The notes under the pieces are model-generated. The model was given only the letters and a program-made list of their open reading frames with translations. It was not told where the DNA came from and searched no databases. From contig CAYJTG010000006.1 of NCBI GenBank assembly GCA_964373255.1, forward strand, positions 1-64,000: a stretch of DNA of 64,000 bases, given 5' to 3'. Position 1 is the stretch's first letter. Every line of letters begins with the position of its first letter. A program made the position numbers and the translations under genes. Positions 1 to 6,939 of this stretch are shown piece by piece. Origin of the DNA: JACPVU01 sp964373255. GTDB taxonomy: Archaea; Aenigmatarchaeota; Aenigmatarchaeia; GW2011-AR5.

Positions 1-120
1 GAAGGCGTTCGGGAGAATCCATGTCAGGGAACTCGGCAAATTAGTCCCGTATCTTAGGTAGAAGGGATGCCTGCTCAGTGATGAGCAGGTCTCAGTGACA
101 AGTCCCATCCGACTGTTTAA

Positions 121-440
121 CAAACTGAGAGAGATGAAAAGGATTAAGAAGATTTCTGAAATAAGAAAAACAATGCAAGAATACGCAGAATTAATTAAAG
201 AACTAGGAAAATTCGGTGCAATCGAAACCGGCGTAGCCTTAATAAGTAGCCTCTTTCTTTTTAATTGGATGAGCTACAAATTAACAAAAAATAACATAGA
301 AGCAGGCGATATGACAGTTAAGGATTATAGAAATAAACTTGAAAATACACCATTAAAACCAAGAATCATACAACCATTTTTTTATCCTGGTTTAAAACTC
401 GCACTAAAACGATACGAGAGTAAATCATCTCTTTCTGGTT
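121..440 (+). other. 23S rRNA intron 1 (ORF-bearing)
   Basis: The exon GACTGTTTAA breaks off near 120 and resumes at TAAACGTAGCC near 441, which together restore the usual GTTTAATAAA-type sequence. AAC..AGAGAG just inside the 5' end can pair with CTCT..GGTT just inside the 3' end, as expected for an archaeal bulge-helix-bulge intron cut by the tRNA splicing endonuclease. About 320 nt. Boundaries are good to a few bases. Confidence 0.75.
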
Positions 441-442
441 AA
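134..442 (+). CDS. unknown small protein encoded in 23S intron 1
   Basis: 102 aa from ATG 134 (an in-frame GTG lies at 95 within the exon). The N-terminus is basic and helical (MKRIKKISEIRK); residues about 40-55 are hydrophobic (GVALISSLFLFNW) and could be a membrane or buried helix. No LAGLIDADG, HNH or GIY-YIG motif is visible, so this is not a recognisable homing endonuclease. The stop codon falls on the 3' splice junction. It may be a degenerate or unknown intron protein, or a chance frame. Confidence 0.4.
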   Translation: MKRIKKISEIRKTMQEYAELIKELGKFGAIETGVALISSLFLFNWMSYKLTKNNIEAGDMTVKDYRNKLENTPLKPRIIQPFFYPGLKLALKRYESKSSLSG

Positions 443-600
443 TAAACGTAGCCGATTGCTAGACCGAAAGGTTGTGTATAATCGGTGAATCGTGGCCACT
501 AGCGGTGTGTGAAAGCTCATTCCAATGGGCCTATGCCCCGCTGTAGGCCGGCACTAACTCTGAGTGTCTTAAGGTAGCGTAATCCCTTGCCAATTAAATA

Positions 601-672
601 AGCCTTTTTCTTTGTAAAGAAAAACCCTTGGAAAAAAGAAAATATTACAAATATAGGAAATCGGCTGTAACA
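601..672 (+). other. short insertion in 23S rRNA (probable mini-intron)
   Basis: The exon TTGCCAATTAAATA (to about 600) should run directly into GTTGGCCTGCATGATGG (from about 673); the two halves form the usual helix TTGCCAA/TTGGC. The intervening 72 nt is AT-rich with a hairpin TTTTTCTTT-gt-AAAGAAAAA, and AGCC/GGCT at its two ends can pair. The site is close to the known archaeal 23S intron site at E. coli position ~1927. No ORF. Confidence 0.6.
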
Positions 673-787
673 GTTGGCCTGCATGATGGATTAACGAGAT
701 GGGAGCTGTCCCGACACGGAACCCGGCGAAACTATTGTTCTGGTGATTAGGCCAGAGACCTCCAGTGGGAAGAGTAGACCCCGTGGA

Positions 788-1520
788 TGGTAGAAGTAGA
801 TTAAATAGTTTTTTGCAGTAATGTATAGCGGGTACATATGAATAAATTACTTCTTGCGTACGAAACAGGAATTCATCTTGGAGATGGAAATCTCTACGAC
901 GTAGAAAGGACGCACAGAGTAACTTATTCTGGCAATCTTGAGAATGAAAAAGAGTTTTACCAAAAAATTCTCTTTGAAATTCTCCAGAAATTGTTCAATT
1001 TAATACCACTCTACTACGAGAGGAAGACGGATAATTCCGTGCTTCTTGTCATCAATTCTAAGAAACTAGTAGAATTCAAAAAGAGTATAGGATTGGCTGC
1101 AGGAAACAAGACGAACATCAAAATGCCCGAATTCATAAAAAAGAAAAACAAACTGCTTAAAAAATGTTTGAGTGGCATTGGAGACACAGATTTTTCAGTG
1201 TCGTTTAAGAAAAATCGCAAAGGAGTATATGTAGAGCCAAGGATGGAGATGTTCTGTAACTCCAGAAACCTTGCAGTTGACATATGCAATGCACTCAGAA
1301 AGTTCAATTTTACATTTTCTTTTGAAGAAACCAAGAGAAGAAACTTCAATGAATTCCGGATACGGATGTATGGAAAAAGAAACCTCAACAAATGGATTGA
1401 TGAAATAGGTTTCAAAAACACATATATCTTGGCAAAAATAAATTTTTGGAAAAAATTCGGTTATTTTGTACCGAAGAAAAATTATTCTTATTATGTTCGT
1501 GCAATTTCTGCTTCTACCAG
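788..1520 (+). other. 23S rRNA intron 2 (LAGLIDADG intron)
   Basis: The exon AGACCCCGTGGA breaks off and the homologous sequence resumes at GCTTTACGGCAGTCTG. TGGTAGAAG at 788-796 is the exact complement of CTTCTACCA at 1511-1519, giving a 9-bp helix that brings the exon ends together, consistent with a bulge-helix-bulge junction. It contains a homing endonuclease gene. Confidence 0.82.
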
Positions 1521-1527
1521 CGGTTAG
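838..1527 (+). CDS. LAGLIDADG homing endonuclease (23S intron 2)
   Basis: 229 aa. Two degenerate LAGLIDADG helices are visible: ETGIHLGDGNL at about residues 9-19 and CLSGIGDTDFSV at about 110-121, spaced as in monomeric two-motif enzymes. The acidic residue of each motif (D16, D118) is kept. It would cut intronless 23S alleles and drive intron homing. The ORF ends seven bases past the intron, using TAG in the exon. Very basic and AT-rich compared with chromosomal neighbours, as usual for mobile genes. Confidence 0.85.
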   Translation: MNKLLLAYETGIHLGDGNLYDVERTHRVTYSGNLENEKEFYQKILFEILQKLFNLIPLYYERKTDNSVLLVINSKKLVEFKKSIGLAAGNKTNIKMPEFIKKKNKLLKKCLSGIGDTDFSVSFKKNRKGVYVEPRMEMFCNSRNLAVDICNALRKFNFTFSFEETKRRNFNEFRIRMYGKRNLNKWIDEIGFKNTYILAKINFWKKFGYFVPKKNYSYYVRAISASTSG

Positions 1528-1740
1528 CTTTACGGCAGTCTGTTGTTGCGATACGTAGATGATTGTAGAGCGTAGGTAGGAGCCGTCGAAGCATTCTCGC
1601 AAGAGAATGTGGAGGCAACAATGTAACACTACCCTTTCGTCTCCGTATTGCTTACGTCGTGAAAGCGGCGAACAGCAGCAGATGGGTCGTTTGACTGGGG
1701 CGGTACGGCCCTGAAAGGATATCAGGGCTCCTCAAAGGTT

Positions 1741-2519
1741 ATATACTAGGAACTACGATAGATATAGAATGTGGCTAGATATTAAACGCGTCGAATTTCT
1801 AGAAAATGAGAGTAGAAGGAAATTTTTTGATGAGCTAAAACAAAAATCAAAACTTTTGACAGACGAAGAAATAGCGATGAAATCAAAAATTCCCATAGGC
1901 AGATTGAAACTTTACAAAAACGGAAGCAGAAGCATACCTAAGTGTCTATTTGATTTATGGGTACAGAAATATTCCATCGATGATAGCAATTACAACTACA
2001 AAACATTCGAGGCAAGACAACTTCTGTCAGAAAAAGGCAAAAAGGGCCAAAAGAAACTTGTCCAAAAATATGGAAGAAGATGGCTTGTTAACATTGGAAA
2101 GCAACGTATGCAAAATATGCGAAAAGATTTCAAAAACAACCCCGATTTGTATAAAAAATGGCGGCAGTCTATCAAAGAATCTCTGATTAAAAAATACGGG
2201 AAGAATTGTTACAGACAGATGGGACTTTTGGGTGGTAAACGTGCAATCGAAAAGGCTGATAAAGAAGAACTTCGTTTACGCCTTAAAATATTCGGTTATT
2301 ATCCAGATTTTTTTCTGAATAATAAAACAATAATTGAAGTAGTCGGATTTGCATGGAAGCCACATCTTGAAAGAACTAAAAAGAAAATAGAATTATTTAC
2401 TAAAAAAGGATTTGTGGTAATAGTTTATACTTATCCTAATATGATAAAATATTTCGAAAATACACATGCAAAAATTATAACAAAACAACGTGATATGCTT
2501 AATATCCTAGCATATAACC
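1741..2519 (+). other. 23S rRNA intron 3 (nuclease-bearing)
   Basis: GGTTATATACTAGG at 1737-1750 and CCTAGCATATAACC at 2506-2519 are complementary except for one wobble and enclose the insertion. Exon sequence CTCCTCAAAGG continues as ATAGTGCAGCTCGTTC. The stem length is unusual and makes the insertion boundaries clear to within about 5 nt. Confidence 0.8.
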
Positions 2520-2527
2520 GAGGATAG
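1769..2527 (+). CDS. Vsr/PD-(D/E)XK-like nuclease in 23S intron 3, putative homing endonuclease
   Basis: 252 aa. No LAGLIDADG motif. The C-terminal part has YYPDFFLNNKTIIEVVGF (about residues 184-201), matching the PDF...IIEV.G pattern of very-short-patch-repair-like and related PD-(D/E)XK nucleases, followed by a predicted helix and the strand GFVVIVYT. The first ~60 residues (LTDEEIAMKSKIPIGRLKLYKNGSRSI) look like a helix-turn-helix. The middle (about 85-160) is highly basic with KYGRRW and KKYGKNC repeats like nuclease-associated DNA-binding modules. By position it probably acts as the homing enzyme. Fold assignment is from motif only. Confidence 0.65.
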   Translation: MWLDIKRVEFLENESRRKFFDELKQKSKLLTDEEIAMKSKIPIGRLKLYKNGSRSIPKCLFDLWVQKYSIDDSNYNYKTFEARQLLSEKGKKGQKKLVQKYGRRWLVNIGKQRMQNMRKDFKNNPDLYKKWRQSIKESLIKKYGKNCYRQMGLLGGKRAIEKADKEELRLRLKIFGYYPDFFLNNKTIIEVVGFAWKPHLERTKKKIELFTKKGFVVIVYTYPNMIKYFENTHAKIITKQRDMLNILAYNRG

Positions 2528-2558
2528 TGCAGCTCGTTCGGGTCAGAAACCTGAAGGT

Positions 2559-2878
2559 GGAGATGAATTTAAAAAGATAGTGTAGATAGAGAGAGTATGA
2601 GATATAGGGCATTATTAAATCTCAAAGAAATTGCTCAAACACTTCACGAACTAGGTTTTTGCTTTTCACATATCGTAAATACGATTGCAAAACCTTACAT
2701 TGTAGTATATAAAATTGCAGAAGAGCGGAAATTAGAATTAAAGAGAGATATAAGATATTATGAAAATTTTTGGACTGTGTATTGGGCTCCTAATGAATTT
2801 AATTCTACATTAAGCACCACACTTATAGACACTCTCAAATTAGAAGAATATGTGTGATAATTCTAATTTATTTCTCCA
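2559..2878 (+). other. 23S rRNA intron 4
   Basis: Exon TTCGGGTCAGAAACCTGAA matches the usual helix loop; the next exon resumes after 2880 at TTCGGCTGATTATCCGAATTCAAGAGTG. GGTGGAGA (2556-2563) pairs with TTTCTCCACC (2871-2880). About 320 nt, with an unknown ORF. Confidence 0.7.
2597..2857 (+). CDS. unknown protein in 23S intron 4
   Basis: 86 aa, starting ATG with AGAGAG nine bases upstream. Sequence begins MRYRALLNLKEIAQTLHELG and includes an amphipathic helix and HIVNTIAKPYIVVYKI. No endonuclease motif is visible. Mean composition is ordinary and soluble. Possibly a degenerate endonuclease, an intron-associated RNA-binding protein or a non-coding chance ORF. Confidence 0.4.
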   Translation: MRYRALLNLKEIAQTLHELGFCFSHIVNTIAKPYIVVYKIAEERKLELKRDIRYYENFWTVYWAPNEFNSTLSTTLIDTLKLEEYV

Positions 2879-3023
2879 CCTTCGGCTGATTATCCGAATT
2901 CAAGAGTGTAAGCGCAAAAGCTGCATTGATTGGACTCTTAACATAATAGTGTCCAACCGTGAAAGCGTGAGCTAACGATACGCTGATTGACCTAGATGGT
3001 TGTCAGTGACATGAGAAAAGCTA

Positions 3024-3061
3024 CAGCAACAAAGTAACATAATACACTTTGTTGTGGCGAT
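3024..3061 (+). other. 38-nt insertion in the peptidyl-transferase region of 23S
   Basis: Conserved GAAAAGCTA (3015-3023) should be followed at once by CCCGGGGAT (3062-3070). Instead 38 nt intervene, containing the stem AACAAAG-loop-CTTTGTT. Such an insertion inside the catalytic core would be expected to be removed from the RNA. Whether it is a true mini-intron is inference. Confidence 0.5.
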
Positions 3062-3070
3062 CCCGGGGAT

Positions 3071-3183
3071 TGGAAAGTCAATCCCGGATATGTCACAAGC
3101 CATACTAAGCCTACTCTAACCATAATTAGTGGCTAGATGTAGCTATGAGTATGTATGTTATTATGGATTTACTTTCCCCCTAA
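3071..3183 (+). other. ORF-less 23S insertion within the peptidyl-transferase loop
   Basis: CCCGGGGAT at 3062-3070 should continue into the AACAGAGTCGTCGCGGG-type sequence, here found as AATGGTGTCGTGGCGGGC from about 3184. The 113-nt intervening piece begins GGAAAGT and ends ACTTTCC, which pair. It has no ORF. The downstream exon differs from the near-universal PTC residues at two or three places, so either the boundary is off or this rRNA is divergent. Confidence 0.5.
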
Positions 3184-3220
3184 AATGGTGTCGTGGCGGG
3201 CGAGAGTTCTTTGCTCGCAC

Positions 3221-3489
3221 AGCACTTGGTCGACTCTTTTTCTGCTAATCACTAGACTAGATAGCTACGTAAATTTTACAGCACCTCAACTAATAGACAT
3301 GGCAATATGGTGGTGGATGTAGTGATACGTTCATCGAAAGTTTGCCTAGAATGAAAATTAGTGTTAGCTGTAAAATAATAGCTGTCTTTGTTCAGCAGAA
3401 TTAGACAAACCAAGACCTAAGGAAAAATATGTGCTGTGCAGCGGACAAATCGACATTCTAAGAACAATAATTTCTTAGGACGAGAACCC
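3221..3489 (+). other. ~270-nt ORF-less insertion in 23S rRNA
   Basis: GAGAGTTCTTTGCTCGCAC (to ~3220) joins GTGCGTTGCGGCGTCGCTGTCG (from ~3490) in a normal archaeal 23S; GCAC/GTGC pair at the junction. Between them are about 270 nt without an ORF but with several internal complementarities (TAGCTAC..GTAG-type; CTAAG..CTTAG). Sequence near 3229 (GTCGACTC) mimics the true exon GTCGATTC. I could not match it to a group I or group II catalytic core. Confidence 0.5.
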
Positions 3490-3515
3490 GTGCGTTGCGG
3501 CGTCGCTGTCGATTC

Positions 3516-3545
3516 TGTTAGTTATTTAACAGAAGCAGATGCTGG
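3516..3545 (+). other. 30-nt insertion in 23S near the A-site loop
   Basis: CGCTGTCGATTC should be followed closely by TCCTGGTTGTGCAGAA. Thirty extra bases include the hairpin TCTGTTA-GTTATT-TAACAGA. Same style as the 38-nt insertion at 3024-3061. Could be a mini-intron or an expansion segment. Confidence 0.45.
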
Positions 3546-3566
3546 TCCTCTCCTGGTTGTGCAGAA

Positions 3567-4442
3567 ATCTGAAATGCTTTCTGTATAATGAGTTGATAAA
3601 TTGAGGCATTGATTTAAACTTAAGGAACAATTAAGTTTATGCCTCAAAAAGAGGAAACGCAAAGCAATGCACTTGAACCAAATGTAGATCTAGGAATTTT
3701 GATAGGACTATTATTAACAGATGGTGGCATTAGCAAACATCAAAATTCGTTCCAGATCGAGTTTACAAACAAATCACAAGCACTTCACGATATCTTTAAA
3801 GCAGAACTGCGAAAACTGTTTGAAATCACCAAGTTTACAGAGATTTCTCACTCTGATTTCAAAGAAATAAAGCGTACAAAAGTTAGAAATAAGCATGCTA
3901 TTGAGGCTTTGTTTAACATTGTCCCTACATTCAGAACTAAGCAATTTACAGATGGAACTTTTCCTCAATCAAAATTGCCAGATTTCTTCTTTGAATTACC
4001 AAACGTAGAAATATATAAGATTCTTCAAGCAATGTTTTCAGCTGATGGTTGTGTGAGTTTGTGGATAGTCAGGAATAAAAGGAAAAACTTATGGGAGATA
4101 AAAAAACTAGTCAAAATATCGTGCAAACATCCCGTAATTAGACAGCAGTTATTTCAACTTCTTAAAAAATTAGATTACTCACCAACTTTAAGAAAATCAA
4201 ACGACGAAGTGGTATTATTCAGAAAACAAGATATCATAAAGTTTCGCAAAGAAATAGGATTTGTAAATGGTGTTAAAGTAACAAAGGATAGCAAAAATTG
4301 GGAAGGATTCGAAAAGAATCAAATACTCGATCTTGCAATTAAAACATACAAATTAAAAAAGAAAGATCTGCATGAATTCAAGACAAAAGATGATATTATC
4401 TTTTCTCTGAAATCAACAATTTTATAGGCGTTTCGGACTGCA
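3567..4442 (+). other. 23S rRNA intron with LAGLIDADG gene (last intron)
   Basis: Exon CCTGGTTGTGCAGAA (to 3566) joins GGCAACCAAGGGTGACGG (from ~4443), restoring the usual GTGCAGAAGCAACCAAGGGT sequence. About 875 nt. Carries a homing endonuclease ORF. Confidence 0.8.
3639..4427 (+). CDS. LAGLIDADG homing endonuclease (last 23S intron)
   Basis: 262 aa. Motif 1 LGILIGLLLTDGGIS at about residues 18-32 and motif 2 ILQAMFSADGCVSLW at about 129-143, each with the catalytic acidic residue. C-terminal half is basic (KKDLHEFKTKDD). Predicted to be a monomeric enzyme cutting the intronless 23S site in the peptidyl-transferase region. Unrelated in close sequence to the enzyme of intron 2, so separate acquisitions are likely. 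Confidence 0.88.
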   Translation: MPQKEETQSNALEPNVDLGILIGLLLTDGGISKHQNSFQIEFTNKSQALHDIFKAELRKLFEITKFTEISHSDFKEIKRTKVRNKHAIEALFNIVPTFRTKQFTDGTFPQSKLPDFFFELPNVEIYKILQAMFSADGCVSLWIVRNKRKNLWEIKKLVKISCKHPVIRQQLFQLLKKLDYSPTLRKSNDEVVLFRKQDIIKFRKEIGFVNGVKVTKDSKNWEGFEKNQILDLAIKTYKLKKKDLHEFKTKDDIIFSLKSTIL

Positions 4443-4790
4443 GGCAACCAAGGGTGACGGAGTTCACGTATTAAAAGGGCACCTTAGCTGGGTTCAGAAC
4501 GGTGTGAGCCAGTTTGGTCTATATCTGCTGGAGGTGTTGACGCCTGAGAGGAAGGAGGAATAAGTACGAAAGGAACATCCCTTCGGCGCCTCTGGTGTAT
4601 CAGTTGTCTGACAAGGCAGGCTGAGTAGCTACGCGCCACGCTGATAAGAACTGAAAGCATCTAAGTTCCAAGCAGCTCTCGAAAATAGGCGTTCGGTACT
4701 GGCAAGACGACCAGTTATGGAACCGGGGTGTAAGCAGCGAGCTTCGGCGAGCTGTTCAGCTCACGGTTTCCTACACCAATGCTAGCCTTT

Positions 4791-4947
4791 AAAACGAAGT
4801 AAGAGTCAAATCGTACTTCGTCCGCTTTGCGGGTTCTGGGCTTCCGAATGACTGCTTTTTTCTTTTTATAATTTGATATTAGTCAAACTAATAAATAAGC
4901 AAATCGAATAAATAGCTCGACTGGTAGCTGCATTCTGGTGTGGTCTG
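4791..4947 (+). promoter_or_regulatory. 23S/methyltransferase intergenic region with TATA box
   Basis: After the rRNA the sequence holds a GC-rich piece, then TTTTTATAATTTG near 4861-4873, a plausible archaeal TATA element about 75 bases before the downstream start. No tRNA or 5S gene is seen here. Confidence 0.35.
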
Positions 4948-5769
4948 ATGGATGTACCTAAAAAATTGAAGGAGACTCTTAATAAATTAGGCATCGACAG
5001 CAGTATATACAATGCAAGAGCGCGTAAGTGCATACTTTCCAGAAAGAAAATGAATCTGGAAAATGTTCCATGGTATCATAAGGCGTATTTCGTTGATGAA
5101 AATTTTGATAAATCAGGCTTCTTTATTTTTGATCCTGTATCACTTGTTCCATGCATAGCTCTTGATACGCACAAAAATGACAGCATACTTGACATGTGCG
5201 CTGCGCCTGGCACTAAGACATTTATAATGTCCTTCATGACAGGTAATTCAGCCAGCATAACAGCTAATGACATCGACAGACACAGAATAAAAAGGCTGAG
5301 ACATAATGCTGAAAGATTTGGCATCAATTGTAATATCACAAATATGTCAGGGCGAAAGATAGAAGAAAATTTCAACAAAATACTTCTTGACGCGCCCTGC
5401 AGCGGAGAAGGCATGATAAACAAAAAAGAAAAGCTATTCCGTCACTGGAGCCCGAAAAGAGTAAAATTTCTTGCCAGGAAGCAGAAAAAACTTGTTTCTC
5501 ACGCGTTCAAAATACTTGAGCCTAAGGGTATTCTTGTTTATTCTACATGCACGCTTAATGTCGAAGAGAACGAGGCCGTTGTAAGCTTCCTTCTGGACAA
5601 ATTTGACAACGCGGCTACTGAGAAAATAGATGCCAATATTGTTCATACGACAGGCATCGCGGTGTTCGAAGGAAAGGAATTTCATAATGCGGTAAAAAAC
5701 TGCATAAGGATATACCCGATGCATAACAGCACGGGCGGGTTTTTTGTAGCTAAAATAAAAAAGAAATAA
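4948..5769 (+). CDS. NOL1/NOP2/Sun-family RNA cytosine-5 methyltransferase
   Basis: 273 aa. SAM-binding motif DMCAAPGTKT (about residues 88-97), catalytic motif DAPCSGEGM (about 148-156) and the second catalytic cysteine in YSTCTLN (about 196-202) are all present, as in RsmB/RsmF/Trm4-type enzymes that use two cysteines. The N-terminal PWY motif fits the short archaeal form lacking a PUA domain. It methylates cytosine in rRNA or tRNA using S-adenosylmethionine; which RNA cannot be told. It lies directly after 23S rRNA on the same strand, which suggests but does not prove an rRNA target. Confidence 0.93.
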   Translation: MDVPKKLKETLNKLGIDSSIYNARARKCILSRKKMNLENVPWYHKAYFVDENFDKSGFFIFDPVSLVPCIALDTHKNDSILDMCAAPGTKTFIMSFMTGNSASITANDIDRHRIKRLRHNAERFGINCNITNMSGRKIEENFNKILLDAPCSGEGMINKKEKLFRHWSPKRVKFLARKQKKLVSHAFKILEPKGILVYSTCTLNVEENEAVVSFLLDKFDNAATEKIDANIVHTTGIAVFEGKEFHNAVKNCIRIYPMHNSTGGFFVAKIKKK

Positions 5770-5814
5770 TACAAACTTTTTCAATTTCTGCAAAGCCCGA
5801 ACAAAAGTGCAAGC

Positions 5815-5822
5815 TTTATATA
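5815..5822 (+). promoter_or_regulatory. TATA box
   Basis: AAGCTTTATATACTAG is a strong archaeal TATA/BRE-like sequence just after the methyltransferase gene. It predicts a transcript starting near 5845 covering the small ORF at 5930 or a non-coding RNA. Confidence 0.5.
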
Positions 5823-5929
5823 CTAGTATCTATATTATAAACAAACCGAACGTACATCATGCAGGAAGTTGGGTGTTGGTCGCTTCTTCGTGTTTTGTGG
5901 GTTCATTATCAAAATATACGGTGGTCCAT

Positions 5930-6052
5930 GTGAAAATAAAAGAAAACATACACAACTGCGGTCGCGGCTTCAAGGGCGTAATCAAAATAGTAAGGCGCCC
6001 AGTCGGAATAGTTAAGTTTTGCGAGTTCTGCGGGAAAGAATTCAGTAAATAG
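5930..6052 (+). CDS. possible 40-aa zinc-knuckle protein
   Basis: GTG start at 5930, 40 aa, rich in K/R, ending with CEFCGKEFSK. The single CxxC plus C11 (NCGRG) could bind zinc. Supported by an upstream TATA box, but about 90 bases of GC-balanced leader precede it. A non-coding RNA in the same transcript is an alternative. No family recognised. Confidence 0.35.
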   Translation: MKIKENIHNCGRGFKGVIKIVRRPVGIVKFCEFCGKEFSK

Positions 6053-6132
6053 AAGTAATAAAATGCAGCTTATTCTTGCTCTTTTTAAGCATTTTCAATA
6101 TAGATGTTTCTGTGACAAGCCAGAGTTTTGAT

Positions 6133-6339
6133 ATGAAATATAAGTTCGGTGTAGCCGTACCCGCGCGTAATGGTTTGGGAGAACTAAGGTTAATGTTAAT
6201 AGGGCAAATGTATGCTACAAAAGAAGAATTAGATAACGCTTACAAAATATGGGACGGATCCGCGAACTCTGGCAATTTAACACGACCTCGTAAGATTGAA
6301 ATAGTTGATGAGACTGGAAAATGTAGAGTCATTGGTTAA
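6133..6339 (+). CDS. hypothetical protein
   Basis: 68 aa from ATG 6133 (the frame is open further upstream to 6076). Sequence MKYKFGVAVPARNGLGELRL then a helical stretch ATKEELDNAYKIWDG. AT-rich codons, unlike the flavoprotein gene convergent with it. It resembles in size the other small orphan ORFs in this window. Function unknown. Confidence 0.45.
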   Translation: MKYKFGVAVPARNGLGELRLMLIGQMYATKEELDNAYKIWDGSANSGNLTRPRKIEIVDETGKCRVIG

Positions 6340-6344
6340 ATTTT

Positions 6345-6914
6345 CTACGCATTGCTTTTCTTATATTTCTCGACAATCTTGCGCATCTTTTCGATCTCTT
6401 TTTGTGGTGGTTTTTGTACTTGTTCGCCGATCTTATTGTATTTGCCGCTACAGTATACTAACGGCTCTTTTTCAGAAGCAGAAACTTCAACGGCCTCGCC
6501 AACAAACATAACGTGATCGCCGAGTTTCATTTTTTTGATCAGCTTGCATTCGATATTCAGTGCAGCGCCCTTAACCATGAGGACGTCTATTTTTCTGGCT
6601 TTATAGAATTCAAAACCAAGTTCTTTCAGAACTTTTATTTTATCGGTATCTTTGCCGGAAGATCCGCCTGCAACGCTTGCAATAATGTTCTGGTCCGTAG
6701 CGGCAAGGCTCATACCGAATTCCTTGCTTTTCTTGATATTTTCTTCTGTGGCCTTGTTGAAACCTACATTTACCATTATCAGACCAGGACTATAAGAAAC
6801 ATGGTGCGTCCATTCTGCTGACATTATGTTATAGCCGTGCGGCCCGTTGCTCGTTATCAGGCCTACGTTTGTCACGAATTTTCCCGCTTCAGGGCTGCCC
6901 CATGGGATGTTCAT
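6345..6914 (-). CDS. flavin reductase-like FMN-binding protein
   Basis: 189 aa. Matches the flavin-reductase-like split-barrel family: SNGPHGYNIMSAEWTHHVSYSPGLIMVNV at the N-terminus (FMN phosphate/isoalloxazine region), then TEENIKKSKEFGMSLA and ECKLIKKMKLGDHVMFVGEAVEV. Members bind FMN and pass electrons in NAD(P)H- or ferredoxin-linked reactions; some archaeal ones are electron carriers. Substrate cannot be told. Same strand as, and 25 bases downstream of, deoxyhypusine synthase. Confidence 0.85.
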   Translation of the reverse strand: MNIPWGSPEAGKFVTNVGLITSNGPHGYNIMSAEWTHHVSYSPGLIMVNVGFNKATEENIKKSKEFGMSLAATDQNIIASVAGGSSGKDTDKIKVLKELGFEFYKARKIDVLMVKGAALNIECKLIKKMKLGDHVMFVGEAVEVSASEKEPLVYCSGKYNKIGEQVQKPPQKEIEKMRKIVEKYKKSNA

Positions 6915-6939
6915 AAATATTCATCTCCTATCTGTCATA

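Larger units (their letters stand above)
1..4790 (+). rRNA. 23S rRNA gene, 3' part, interrupted by about ten insertions
   Basis: Conserved large-subunit rRNA blocks appear in order: GACTGTTTAA near 110-120, TCTTAAGGTAGCGTAAT near 567-583, GGATTAACGAGAT near 688, AGACCCCGTGG near 777, TTTGACTGGGGCGGT near 1690, CCCGGGGAT at 3062-3070, GGCGGGCGAGAGTTC near 3196, AGCTGGGTTCAGAAC near 4487, and the sarcin-ricin loop AGTACGAAAGGAAC near 4563. Between them lie stretches absent from ordinary 23S rRNA, listed separately. The 5' part of the gene lies outside the window, and the 3' end near 4790 is approximate. No 5S gene follows. Identity as 23S is clear; the exact splice sites are estimates from alignment by eye and flanking inverted repeats. 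Confidence 0.93.

Noticed and set aside
3221..3489. Group I intron in 23S
   Set aside because: Looked for P7/G-site and P4-P6 type motifs; none convincing, and the 5' splice site lacks the U-G pair pattern.
4791..4947. 5S rRNA after 23S
   Set aside because: No 5S-like sequence (e.g. conserved CCGAAC and helix pattern) is visible here; it must be elsewhere.
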